Assembly (NCBI RefSeq): GCF_020166105.1
Contig: NZ_JAIUJY010000005.1
Coordinates: 62,001-126,000 of the forward strand
Origin: Blastococcus sp. LR1
Lineage (GTDB): Bacteria; Actinomycetota; Actinomycetes; Mycobacteriales; Geodermatophilaceae
Reading direction: 5' to 3'
Length of the DNA stretch: 64,000 bases
Positions 34,816-42,747 of this stretch are shown here, piece by piece. The notes under the pieces were generated by a model, which saw only the letters and a program-made list of their open reading frames with translations, was not told the origin of the DNA and did not search any database. Each line of letters opens with the position of its first letter. Positions within the stretch are counted from its first letter, which is position 1. Position numbers and translations under genes: made by a program.

Positions 34816-36177
34816 TCCGCTGGCGGAGTCCTCGTCGTCGTCGTCGCGGCGGGCGTCGTCGGCGGTGAGCTGGGCCAGTTCGTCGTCCAGACCCTGACGG
34901 GCGACGAAGTCCATCGGCTCGTCCAGGTCGTCGGAGGTGGGCAGCAGGTCCGGGTGCGACCAGAGAGCGTCCCGGGCGTCGCTGCCGTGCTGCTGGGCCA
35001 TCGCGCCCCAGACCGTGGCGGCGTCCCGCAGCCGGCGCGGCCGCAGCTGCAGGCCGACCAGGGTCGCGAAGGTCTGCTCCGCCGGGCCGCCCGAGGCCCG
35101 ACGACGGCGCATCGTCTCGGCCAGCGCGCCGTGCCCGGGCAGCCGGTCGGCCGCAGCCGCCGCGACGACGACGTCGACCCAGCCCTCCACGAGTGCCAGG
35201 AGCGTCTCCAGCCGGCGCAGCGCCATCTGCTGCTCGGGAGTCTCCGCGGGCTCGAGCAGCCCGGAGCTCAGCAGTCGCTGGATGCTCTCCGGGTCGCTGG
35301 GGTCCAGCCCGCCGCCCATGCCGCCGGACATGGCCTCGTTGATGCCGCGCTCGATCGCCTCGCGGTCGATGGTGATGCCGCGGGCGTAGGCGTGCACCGC
35401 GTCCTGCAGCTGCTGGCGCAGCCACGGGACGTGCGCGAACAGGCGCTGTGACGCGGCCTCGCGGAGGGCGACGAAGAGCCGCACCTCGTCGGCGGGCCGA
35501 TCGAGCCCCTCGGCGAAGGAGGCCAGGTTCTGCGGCACCAGGACGCCGGTGCCGGCGGGGGCGAGGGGCAGGCCGACGTCGGTGCTGGTGAGCACCTCCT
35601 CGGCGAGCTTGCCGAGCGCCTGACCCACCTGGGCGCCGAACATGACGCCGCCCATCCGGCCCATGATCCCGGCGATCGGGCCGAAGGACATCGCTGCTTC
35701 CTGGGGGAGGGCACTGGTCATCGCCGCCACCACCCGTTCGGCGAGCGGGTCGATGAGCGCGCCCCAGGCCGGCAGGGTCTTCTCCACCCACTCCACGCGG
35801 GACCACGCGGCGGTGCGCTCGATGCCCGAGGGCAGCTCCGTGACCTGGTCCAGCCACAGGTCGGCCAGCCGCAGCGACTCCGCGGCGGCCGAGCGCTCCG
35901 CGTCCGAGGCGGGCTGGTGCCCGGCGGCCAGCGAGCTGATCGCGCCCTGGCGGGCGAGGTCCCAGTTCACCGGGCCGCCGGACCAGTTCATGAGCTTCTG
36001 CAGCTCCGCGAACAGCGGCATCTTGCCCAGCACGTCCTCCGGCGACCCGCCGCCGGCCATCCCGCCGAACAGGGCGCCGAGACCGAACGGGTCACCGGCG
36101 GGGTTGCCACCCTGGTTCGGGTCGCGGCGCTCGGGGTCGCGGTCGGGCGGGCCGAAGCCGAAGGGCACGTCGCTCAT
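34813..36177 (-). CDS. DUF2342 zincin-like protein lacking the HExxH motif
   Basis: A 454-residue protein of the family annotated as zinc-dependent metalloprotease or F420-biosynthesis-associated protein (Rv3195-like). The N-terminus is Gly/Pro-rich (GLGALFGGMAGGG). The helix that holds HExxH in active members reads ALREAASQRLFAH (about 238-250), so both His ligands are Arg and Ser and it is likely a pseudo-enzyme. The C-terminus is very acidic (DDDDED). ATG at 36177. It is divergent from the Lon-PDZ gene (93 bp apart), and its stop codon is part of repeat B. Confidence 0.82.
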   Translation of the reverse strand: MSDVPFGFGPPDRDPERRDPNQGGNPAGDPFGLGALFGGMAGGGSPEDVLGKMPLFAELQKLMNWSGGPVNWDLARQGAISSLAAGHQPASDAERSAAAESLRLADLWLDQVTELPSGIERTAAWSRVEWVEKTLPAWGALIDPLAERVVAAMTSALPQEAAMSFGPIAGIMGRMGGVMFGAQVGQALGKLAEEVLTSTDVGLPLAPAGTGVLVPQNLASFAEGLDRPADEVRLFVALREAASQRLFAHVPWLRQQLQDAVHAYARGITIDREAIERGINEAMSGGMGGGLDPSDPESIQRLLSSGLLEPAETPEQQMALRRLETLLALVEGWVDVVVAAAAADRLPGHGALAETMRRRRASGGPAEQTFATLVGLQLRPRRLRDAATVWGAMAQQHGSDARDALWSHPDLLPTSDDLDEPMDFVARQGLDDELAQLTADDARRDDDDEDSASG

Positions 36178-36269
36178 GGGTCCACGGTAGACGCGGTGAT
36201 CTTCCGGTGGCGGTGCTCCTGGTGCGCTGTCAGCGGACGGCGGGGCGCAGGCCCGTACCCTGGCCGGTC

Positions 36270-37292
36270 GTGACCCGTCGGATCGCCGTGCTCAGTGTGG
36301 GTGCCGTGCTGCTGCTGCTGTTCGGCGTGCTCGGGACGACCGTGCCCGTGCCCTACGTGGCACAGGTTCCGGGACCGACCTACAACACCCTCGGGGACAT
36401 CGAGGGGGAGCCGATCATCGTCGTCGAGGGCCGGGACCGGAACGAGACCGAGGGCAACCTCAACCTCACGACCGTCGGCGTGAGCCGCGGCGGCCTGAGC
36501 CTGGTCCAGGCGGTGCGCGGCTGGTTCGACGACGAGGTCGCGATCGTCCCCGAGGAGGCCGTGTACCCGCCCGACCGCAGCGAGGAGGAGACCCGCCGGG
36601 TCAACCGCGAGGCGTTCATCACCTCGGAGCAGGCGGCCGAGAGCGTGGCGCTCGGCGAGCTCGGCTACCCCCAGAAGGTCGTCGTCCGCGACGTGCCCGG
36701 GGACTCGCCGTCCGAGGGGCGGCTCGAGGAGGGGGACGCCCTGGAGTCCGTGGACGGCCGGGCGGTGCCCGACGCGAAGGTGCTCGGCGACGTCCTGACC
36801 GGCATCCCGGCCGGAACCGAGGTCGAGGTCTCCTACACCCGCCTCGGCCGGCCGGGGACGACGACGGTCACCACGCGCGCGGCCGACGAGCGCGAGGGCT
36901 CGCTCCTCGGGGTCTCGGTGCTCGACCAGCCCGCCGCGCCCTTCGACATCGACATCCAGGTGGCCGACGTCGGCGGACCGTCCGCGGGGCTGATGCTCAC
37001 CCTCGGGATCCTCGACCTGGTCGGCGACGAGGACCTCACCGGCGGCAAGGTGGTGGCCGGGACCGGGACCATCACCCTCGACGGCGCGGTCGGCCCGATC
37101 GGCGGCATCCCCCTGAAGATGGTCGCCGCCCGCGACATCGGCGCCGAGCTGTTCCTCGTCCCTGCCGACAACTGCGCGGAGGCGGCCGCGGCGCCCGACG
37201 CCGGCGTCCCGATGGCCCGCGTGGCCACGCTCGACGACGCCCTCGAGGCCCTCGCCGACCTGCGCGCCGGACGGACGCCCGAGAGCTGCTGA
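36270..37292 (+). CDS. Membrane-anchored PDZ and Lon (S16) domain protease
   Basis: A 340-residue protein: an N-terminal membrane anchor (about 7-27), an extracytoplasmic PDZ domain (about 145-215; DSPSEGRLEEGDALESVDG), then a Lon-type proteolytic domain. The catalytic Ser is in GGPSAGLM (about 240) and Lys in GPIGGIPLKMVAA (about 285). The length equals that of Rv3194c. GTG at 36270 is chosen since it begins just before the anchor; the longer frame has no ribosome binding site. It is a predicted envelope protease with unknown targets, upstream of UPF0182. Confidence 0.9.
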   Translation: MTRRIAVLSVGAVLLLLFGVLGTTVPVPYVAQVPGPTYNTLGDIEGEPIIVVEGRDRNETEGNLNLTTVGVSRGGLSLVQAVRGWFDDEVAIVPEEAVYPPDRSEEETRRVNREAFITSEQAAESVALGELGYPQKVVVRDVPGDSPSEGRLEEGDALESVDGRAVPDAKVLGDVLTGIPAGTEVEVSYTRLGRPGTTTVTTRAADEREGSLLGVSVLDQPAAPFDIDIQVADVGGPSAGLMLTLGILDLVGDEDLTGGKVVAGTGTITLDGAVGPIGGIPLKMVAARDIGAELFLVPADNCAEAAAAPDAGVPMARVATLDDALEALADLRAGRTPESC

Positions 37293-37529
37293 GGCCCCCT
37301 CGGCCTTCCTTGCGCCTCGCGCGCGGGCCGGGCGGCACGACGTCGTCCCGGTGGGGGAAGCTGGGCCCCGGCCGCAGGGGCCGCCGGCCCCGGCGACCCG
37401 CCGGGAACCACGCGCCGTTCGGTGCGTTGTCCAGGGAGGCCGGGGGAGCACCCCGCGGTGCACCACCGGACCCTCGCGGTCGATCGTCGCGTGGCCTCGT
37501 CGCCACGCCTGCAACTGAAGGAGACCGCT

Positions 37530-40481
37530 GTGGCCATGCGGCCCCCCGTGCCGGTGCCGACGCTGTCGCGGCGAGCGAAGCTGGTCATCGGCGCCATCGC
37601 CGTCCTGCTGGTGCTCTTCACCGTCGTGGGCACCCTCACCAACGTCTACGTCGACTACCTCTGGTTCGACGAGACCGGGTTCACCGAGGTCTTCTGGACC
37701 GAGCTGCAGACGCGGGCGATGTTGTTCGCCGTCGCCGGTGTCGCCACCGGCGGACTGACCGCGCTGGCCATGTACCTGGCCTACCGGTTCCGTCCCGCGT
37801 TCCGCCCCATGTCGCTGGAGCAGCAGAACCTCGAGCGGTACCGGCAGTCGCTGGAGCCGCGCCGCGGCCTGGTGCTCACCGCCATCGCGGTCGTCCTCGG
37901 CCTCTTCGCCGGCTTCACCGCCCAGGCGAGCTGGGAGACGTGGCTGTCGTTCCGCAACAGCACCGACTTCGGTCGCGTGGACCCGCAGTTCGGTGTGGAC
38001 GTGTCGTTCTTCGTCTTCGACTACCCGTTCTACCGGCTGCTGCTGGGCTTCGGGTTCGCGATCGCCATCCTGGCGCTGATCGGCTCGCTGCTCACGCACT
38101 ACGTCTTCGGTGGGCTGCGGCTGCAGACCCCGGGGCAGAAGCTGACCGCCGCGGCGCGGGTCCAGCTGTCGGTCCTCGTCGGCGTCTTCGTCGCGCTGAA
38201 GTCCGTCGCCTACTGGCTGGACCGGTACGGACTGGTCTACTCCAACCGCGGCGGCGAGTTCACCGGCGCCAGCTACACCGACGTCAACGCGCTGCTGGTC
38301 TCCAAGACCATCCTGGTCTGGGTCGCCGGCGTCTGCGCCGTCGCCTTCTTCGCCAACATCGTCGTCCGCAACTTCCTGCTGCCGGCGATGGCGCTCGTGC
38401 TGCTGCTCGTGACCAGCCTGGTGATCGGCGTCGCCTACCCGGCGATCGTCCAGCAGTTCGTGGTCAAGCCCAGCGCCAACGAGAAGGAGGCGCCGTACAT
38501 CGATCGGGCGATCGAGTCGACCCGCGAGGCGTACGACCTGAGCGACATCGACTACGTCGAGTTCGCGCAGGAGACGACCGGCGACCAGGTCGACCCCGAG
38601 ACCGCGCTGGCGCAGGTGCGCCAGGAGACCGAGACGATCCAGAACGCGCGCCTGCTGGACCCGAACGTCCTCTCGGACACGTTCACCGCGCGCCAGCAGA
38701 TCCGCAACGTGTACGGCTTCCCCGAGAAGCTCGACATCGACCGGTACGAGCTGCCGGACCCGGAGACCGGCGAGATGGAGACCCGCGACTACGTCGTGGC
38801 CGTCCGGGAACTCAACAGCGCCGATCTGTCGGAGAACCAGGCCAGCTGGATCAACCGGCACACCGTCTACACGCACGGCAACGGGTTCGTGGCCGCGCCG
38901 GCCAACGAGGTCGTCTCGGTGCGCGAGGGCGGCGTTCCCGACTTCACCACCCGTGACCTGCCGACCCGCGGCAACATCGAGGTGGAGCAGAGCCGGGTCT
39001 ACTACGGCGAGCTGATCCAGGACCAGGGCCAGGACGTCTACTCCGTCGTCGGCGCGACCGAGGGCAGCGCCCCCGGTGAGTTCGACCGCCCCGAGGGCAG
39101 CTCCGACGAGGGGCAGATCAAGAACACCTACGACGGCGAGGGCGGCGTCTCGATCGGCAGCTTCTTCCGGCAGCTGACGTTCGCGATCCACTACCGGGAG
39201 CGGAACTTCCTCCTCTCCAGCGCGGTCAACGACGCCTCGAAGGTGCTCTACGTCCGCGATCCCCGTGAGCGCGTGGAGAAGGCGGCGCCGTTCCTCGAGG
39301 TCGACGGCGACCCCTATCCGGCGGTCATCGACGGGCGGATCACCTGGATGCTCGACGGCTACACGACGTCGGACGCCTACCCCTACGCCGAGCAGCGTCA
39401 GCTCGGCGAGGCCGCGGCCGACGCGCTCACCGGCACGGGGACGACCGCGCTCCCGGACGAGACGTTCAACTACATCCGGAACTCGGTGAAGGCCACCGTC
39501 GACGCCTACGACGGCACGATCACGCTCTACGCCTGGGACGAGGAGGACCCGGTCCTCCGGACGTTCATGAAGGCCTTCCCGGGCGTCATCGAGCCGCGCA
39601 GCGACATGAGCGACGAGCTGATCAGCCACGTCCGCTACCCGGAGGACCTGTTCAAGGTCCAGCGGGACGTCCTCACCCGCTACCACGTCGACGACCCGCA
39701 GGACTTCTACAACAGCAACGACCGCTGGCAGGTGCCGGACGACCCGACCCGGGGCGGCCAGGCCGAGGCGCAGCCGCCGTACTACATCCTGGCCCAGCGC
39801 CCGGGCGAGAACGAGGCCACGTTCCAGCTGACCAGCGCGCTCAACGCGTTCAACCGGCAGAACCTGTCGTCGTTCATCTCCGCGTCCAGCGATCCGGAGA
39901 CCTACGGGGAGCTGCAGGTCCTGCGATTGCCGGCCAACACCCCGTTCAAGGGGCCGCAGCAGGTCCAGCAGTCGTTCAACACCGACGACGACGTCGCGCG
40001 CGACCTGAACCTGTTCCGCAGCGCGGACTCCAAGCCGGTGTTCGGCAACCTGCTGACGCTGCCGATCGGGACCGACGGGCTGCTCTACGTCGAGCCGCTC
40101 TACGTCGAGGGCACCGGGGCGAACTCCTTCCCGCTGCTGCGGAAGGTCCTGGTGAACTACGGCGACCGGGTGGGCTACGCCGACACCCTCGGCGAGGCGC
40201 TGGACCAGGTGTTCGGCGACGGAGCCGGGGAGTCGGCCACCGACGGCGGAGGCGACGAGGACCCGGCGCCGACCACTCCGGCACCGCCCCCGCCGCCTGC
40301 TCCGGACGGCGGACCGGCCCCCGCGCCCGGTATAGATGCCGCGGTGTCGGAGCTGAACTCGGCTCTGGACCGGCTCGCCGACGCGCAGCGCTCCGGCGAC
40401 TTCGCCGCCCAGGGGCAGGCGCTGGCCGACCTCCAGCGTGCGGTCGAGGCGTACCAGCAGGCGGGCGGCGGAGGCGGCTGA
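37530..40481 (+). CDS. UPF0182 large membrane protein
   Basis: A 983-residue protein (Rv3193c is 992). The first ~330 residues hold about seven membrane segments. The rest is a large extracytoplasmic domain rich in Tyr/Asp (GYTTSDAYPYAEQ, YLFKVQRDVLTRYHVDD-like region). A Pro-rich linker (near 930) and a final amphipathic helix (SELNSALDRLADAQRSGDFA) follow. GTG at 37530 after GAAGGAGA is the best start; ATG at 37536 is possible. Function unknown; it is nearly universal in actinobacteria and follows the Lon-PDZ gene. The 237-bp gap upstream is GC-rich with no ORF of coding character. Confidence 0.9.
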   Translation: MAMRPPVPVPTLSRRAKLVIGAIAVLLVLFTVVGTLTNVYVDYLWFDETGFTEVFWTELQTRAMLFAVAGVATGGLTALAMYLAYRFRPAFRPMSLEQQNLERYRQSLEPRRGLVLTAIAVVLGLFAGFTAQASWETWLSFRNSTDFGRVDPQFGVDVSFFVFDYPFYRLLLGFGFAIAILALIGSLLTHYVFGGLRLQTPGQKLTAAARVQLSVLVGVFVALKSVAYWLDRYGLVYSNRGGEFTGASYTDVNALLVSKTILVWVAGVCAVAFFANIVVRNFLLPAMALVLLLVTSLVIGVAYPAIVQQFVVKPSANEKEAPYIDRAIESTREAYDLSDIDYVEFAQETTGDQVDPETALAQVRQETETIQNARLLDPNVLSDTFTARQQIRNVYGFPEKLDIDRYELPDPETGEMETRDYVVAVRELNSADLSENQASWINRHTVYTHGNGFVAAPANEVVSVREGGVPDFTTRDLPTRGNIEVEQSRVYYGELIQDQGQDVYSVVGATEGSAPGEFDRPEGSSDEGQIKNTYDGEGGVSIGSFFRQLTFAIHYRERNFLLSSAVNDASKVLYVRDPRERVEKAAPFLEVDGDPYPAVIDGRITWMLDGYTTSDAYPYAEQRQLGEAAADALTGTGTTALPDETFNYIRNSVKATVDAYDGTITLYAWDEEDPVLRTFMKAFPGVIEPRSDMSDELISHVRYPEDLFKVQRDVLTRYHVDDPQDFYNSNDRWQVPDDPTRGGQAEAQPPYYILAQRPGENEATFQLTSALNAFNRQNLSSFISASSDPETYGELQVLRLPANTPFKGPQQVQQSFNTDDDVARDLNLFRSADSKPVFGNLLTLPIGTDGLLYVEPLYVEGTGANSFPLLRKVLVNYGDRVGYADTLGEALDQVFGDGAGESATDGGGDEDPAPTTPAPPPPPAPDGGPAPAPGIDAAVSELNSALDRLADAQRSGDFAAQGQALADLQRAVEAYQQAGGGGG

Positions 40482-40555
40482 TCCGGCCGGACCCGGTGAC
40501 CCACCCCCGGGGGTGGGTCACCGGGTCCCGGCACCTGTTACAGTCGTTCTACCGA

Positions 40556-40632
40556 CGCGGGGTGGAGCAGCTCGGTAGCTCGCTGGGCTCATAACCCAGA
40601 GGTCGCAGGTTCGAATCCTGTCCCCGCTACCA
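40556..40632 (+). tRNA. Initiator tRNA-fMet (CAT)
   Basis: A 77-nt cloverleaf with encoded CCA. Initiator features are all visible: a C1-U72 mismatch at the acceptor end (CGCGGGG against CCCCGCT), three G-C pairs at the base of the anticodon stem (GGG-CTCATAA-CCC), and the anticodon CAT. The T arm is GCAGG-TTCGAAT-CCTGT. It is identical to the copy at 42505. The -10-like TACAGT lies 12 nt upstream. Confidence 0.97.
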
Positions 40633-40635
40633 CCA

Positions 40636-40669
40636 CGAAGGCCCGGTCCCCTCAGGGACCGGGCCTTCG
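40636..40669 (+). terminator. Terminator of initiator tRNA copy 1
   Basis: Perfect 15-bp stem CGAAGGCCCGGTCCC / GGGACCGGGCCTTCG with CTCA loop, 4 nt after the CCA end. Confidence 0.92.
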
Positions 40670-40713
40670 TCGTTCGACAGGTCCTGGCCGCGCCGATCAG
40701 GCGGGGCCGCGGG

Positions 40714-41241
40714 TCACACGGGGCTGAGGCGCTCGTCCTGGCTGCCCCAGGAGCGGTCGGCCGTCCAGTCCCGCGACCACGGGTCGGACTGGTCGGCGGT
40801 CTCGGTGCGGCGGTACGGCGTCGGCCGGGGCCGCGCAGAGGGAACCGGCTGCCCCGCCGTCCGGGCGACGAGCGGAACCGGCGGAGCCGGGGGAGCGGTG
40901 ACGTGCGCCGGCTTGCTCGGGCGGACGCTGAGTCCGGTGAACTGGTTGTTCGGCCGCGTCCGGTCGTCGTCGTCCACGTCGGTCGCCTGAGCCTCGGCCA
41001 CCGGGCGGGCGGGGGTCGCCGGATAGGACTCGCGCCGCGGCGGGTGCGCGGGGTCGGGGAGCCGGAGCTCGGAGAGGTCCTTCCACGTCGAGTGCCGCAG
41101 CCCGTCCACGGTGCACCTCACGCGGGCCGACACCCGGCCGTCGGGAGTGTGCCGCCAGCCGAGCAGCTCGCCGGAGTACCAGATCCCGATGTGGTGGATC
41201 TCCACCGGCTGGGGGTCCCCGACGAAGGCGCTCGTCGTCAT
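40714..41241 (-). CDS. Hypothetical protein with C-terminal low-complexity tail
   Basis: About 175 residues. The N-terminal ~65 residues look like a small folded beta domain (VEIHHIGIWYSGELLGWRH, then TVDGLRHSTWKDLSELRLPD). The rest is Pro/Ala/Arg-rich and probably disordered. ATG at 41241 follows GGCTGGGGAC and is preferred to GTG at 41253. I recognise no family. It lies between the two initiator tRNA copies with the aminotransferase gene. The N-terminal domain resembles a binding module rather than an enzyme. Confidence 0.6.
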   Translation of the reverse strand: MTTSAFVGDPQPVEIHHIGIWYSGELLGWRHTPDGRVSARVRCTVDGLRHSTWKDLSELRLPDPAHPPRRESYPATPARPVAEAQATDVDDDDRTRPNNQFTGLSVRPSKPAHVTAPPAPPVPLVARTAGQPVPSARPRPTPYRRTETADQSDPWSRDWTADRSWGSQDERLSPV

Positions 41242-41366
41242 GTCCCCAGCCACGAGCCGGACTGTAGGCGCGGGGGATCAGCCCACCGGGAAGGCGCGCA
41301 CTTCTCCTGAGGCGGGTGTGACGGGGCTGCCACACGGTCCGCACGAGCACAGCACTGCCTCGTCGG

Positions 41367-42437
41367 TCACCGCAGGCGGCCGGAGAGCACCTCCGCCGCG
41401 AGGTCGGCGTCCGCCGTCGTGTTCGAGAGGTGGAAGGCCAGTCGCAGGCGCCCGGCCCGCATGCCGGCGACGATTCCGGCGGCGTCCAGCGACTCCTCCG
41501 TGCCGGGGGTGACCGCCACGCTCACGATCGCCGAGTTCCCCGGCGGCAGGCCGACCGCGGTCCGGAACCGGGTCGCCAGCCCGACGGTGTGGGCGTGCAG
41601 GGCGTCCCGGCTCACGGAGGCCAGCAGCTCGAGCGCCGGCGCCTGGCCCACCCAGGACAGCCAGGCGGGGGAGACGTCGAACCTCCGGGCGTCGGCGGCC
41701 AACCGGAGCGGCGATCCGTAGATGCTGGTCCACGGGTCCTCGCCGGCGTACCAGCCCGCGGAGTGCGGCACGAGGTCGTCCAGTGCGTCGGCCCGCACGG
41801 TGGCGAAGCAGGTCCCGCGGGGGCCGAGCAGCCACTTGTAGCCACCGCCGGTCGTGTAGGCGAAGCGGCCGGCGTCGACCGGCAGCCATCCGACGGCCTG
41901 CGTGGTGTCCAGCAGCACCCGGGCGCCGGTGGCCTCGGTCGCTGCCGTCAGGGCGTCGAGGTCCGCGAGCCGGCCGTCGGCCGACTGCACCGCGGAGACG
42001 GCGACGAGCGTCGTCGTCGGGCGCACCGCGTCGGGGAGGTCGTCCAGGGGTACCTCCCGGACCCGCACCCCACGGTCGGCCTGGGCGAGGAACGGGAACA
42101 GTACGCTGGTGAACTCCCCGGCTGCGGTGAGCACCTCGCTGCCGTCCGGGAGGGAGGCGGCGACCAGCCCGGCGAACGCGCTGACGGTGCTGCCGATCGC
42201 GACGTCCTCCGGCCGGACGCCGACCAGGGAGGCGTAGGCGGAGCGGGCGCTGCGCACGGCGACGTCGTACTCGGGGGCGTGCGCGCGACCGGCCTGCCAG
42301 GTGGTCAGCGCCGCCTGCACGGCCTCCACGGTGCGCCGGGGTGGGAGCCCGACGGCGGCGGTGTTCAGGTACGTCGTCTCCGGGGAGAACTCCGCCTGTG
42401 CGCGCAGCAGCGCCGGGTCTGCGGGGGTGTCGGGCAC
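41367..42437 (-). CDS. Aminotransferase class V-fold PLP enzyme
   Basis: A 356-residue PLP-dependent enzyme. The N-terminus has the TYLNTAAVGLPPRRT substrate loop. The PLP-binding Asp is in LLDTTQAVGW (about 174-183), and the Schiff-base Lys is in GGGYKWLLGPRG (about 196-207). This pattern fits the cysteine desulfurase/kynureninase/isopenicillin-epimerase superfamily. It lacks an obvious active-site Cys loop of a desulfurase, so a lyase or aminotransferase is more likely. Transcribed toward the first tRNA copy; the second tRNA copy lies just upstream in the opposite direction. Confidence 0.85.
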   Translation of the reverse strand: MPDTPADPALLRAQAEFSPETTYLNTAAVGLPPRRTVEAVQAALTTWQAGRAHAPEYDVAVRSARSAYASLVGVRPEDVAIGSTVSAFAGLVAASLPDGSEVLTAAGEFTSVLFPFLAQADRGVRVREVPLDDLPDAVRPTTTLVAVSAVQSADGRLADLDALTAATEATGARVLLDTTQAVGWLPVDAGRFAYTTGGGYKWLLGPRGTCFATVRADALDDLVPHSAGWYAGEDPWTSIYGSPLRLAADARRFDVSPAWLSWVGQAPALELLASVSRDALHAHTVGLATRFRTAVGLPPGNSAIVSVAVTPGTEESLDAAGIVAGMRAGRLRLAFHLSNTTADADLAAEVLSGRLR

Positions 42438-42504
42438 GGTGCTCCGCTCGGTCGGGTGGGGCCGGAGGACGGTCGCCGTCAGGGTGCTACAGTGGTTCTA
42501 CCGA

Positions 42505-42581
42505 CGCGGGGTGGAGCAGCTCGGTAGCTCGCTGGGCTCATAACCCAGAGGTCGCAGGTTCGAATCCTGTCCCCGCTACCA
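42505..42581 (+). tRNA. Initiator tRNA-fMet (CAT), second copy
   Basis: Identical to the gene at 40556: C1-U72 mismatch, GGG/CCC anticodon-stem base, CAT anticodon and encoded CCA. The -10-like TACAGT is at 42488-42493. Confidence 0.97.
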
Positions 42582-42584
42582 CCA

Positions 42585-42619
42585 CGAAGGCCCGGTCCCC
42601 TCCAGGGACCGGGCCTTCG
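42585..42619 (+). terminator. Terminator of initiator tRNA copy 2
   Basis: Same 15-bp stem as copy 1, with a one-base longer loop (CTCCA). Confidence 0.92.
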
Positions 42620-42747
42620 TCGTTCCCGGGTCGGCCGGTCACACGTGCGTTCTGCAACCTTCCTGGTGCGGATGTGGCGTCGTGTGTTGTGGATCACCCC
42701 TCCTGGCTTCTAGCGTTCGGGCACATCCGATCGCAGGGGAGTGCCAG

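Larger units (their letters stand above)
40539..40675 (+). repeat. Initiator tRNA cassette, copy 1
   Basis: A 137-bp unit of promoter -10 region (TACAGT), tRNA-fMet and terminator, repeated at 42488-42625 with one substitution (C/G at 40545) and one loop insertion. The sequence outside these limits is unrelated. Confidence 0.85.
42488..42625 (+). repeat. Initiator tRNA cassette, copy 2
   Basis: The second copy of the 137-138 bp promoter/tRNA/terminator unit, 1949 bp downstream of the first and in direct orientation. It is identical through the whole tRNA. Confidence 0.85.

Noticed and set aside
36174-39686. 1170-codon antisense frame across Lon-PDZ and UPF0182
   Set aside because: Low-complexity composition typical of high-GC antisense; real proteins on the other strand have full family matches.
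40539-42625. Integrated mobile island at the tRNA genes
   Set aside because: No integrase or recombinase, and the whole tRNA cassette (not just its 3' end) is duplicated.
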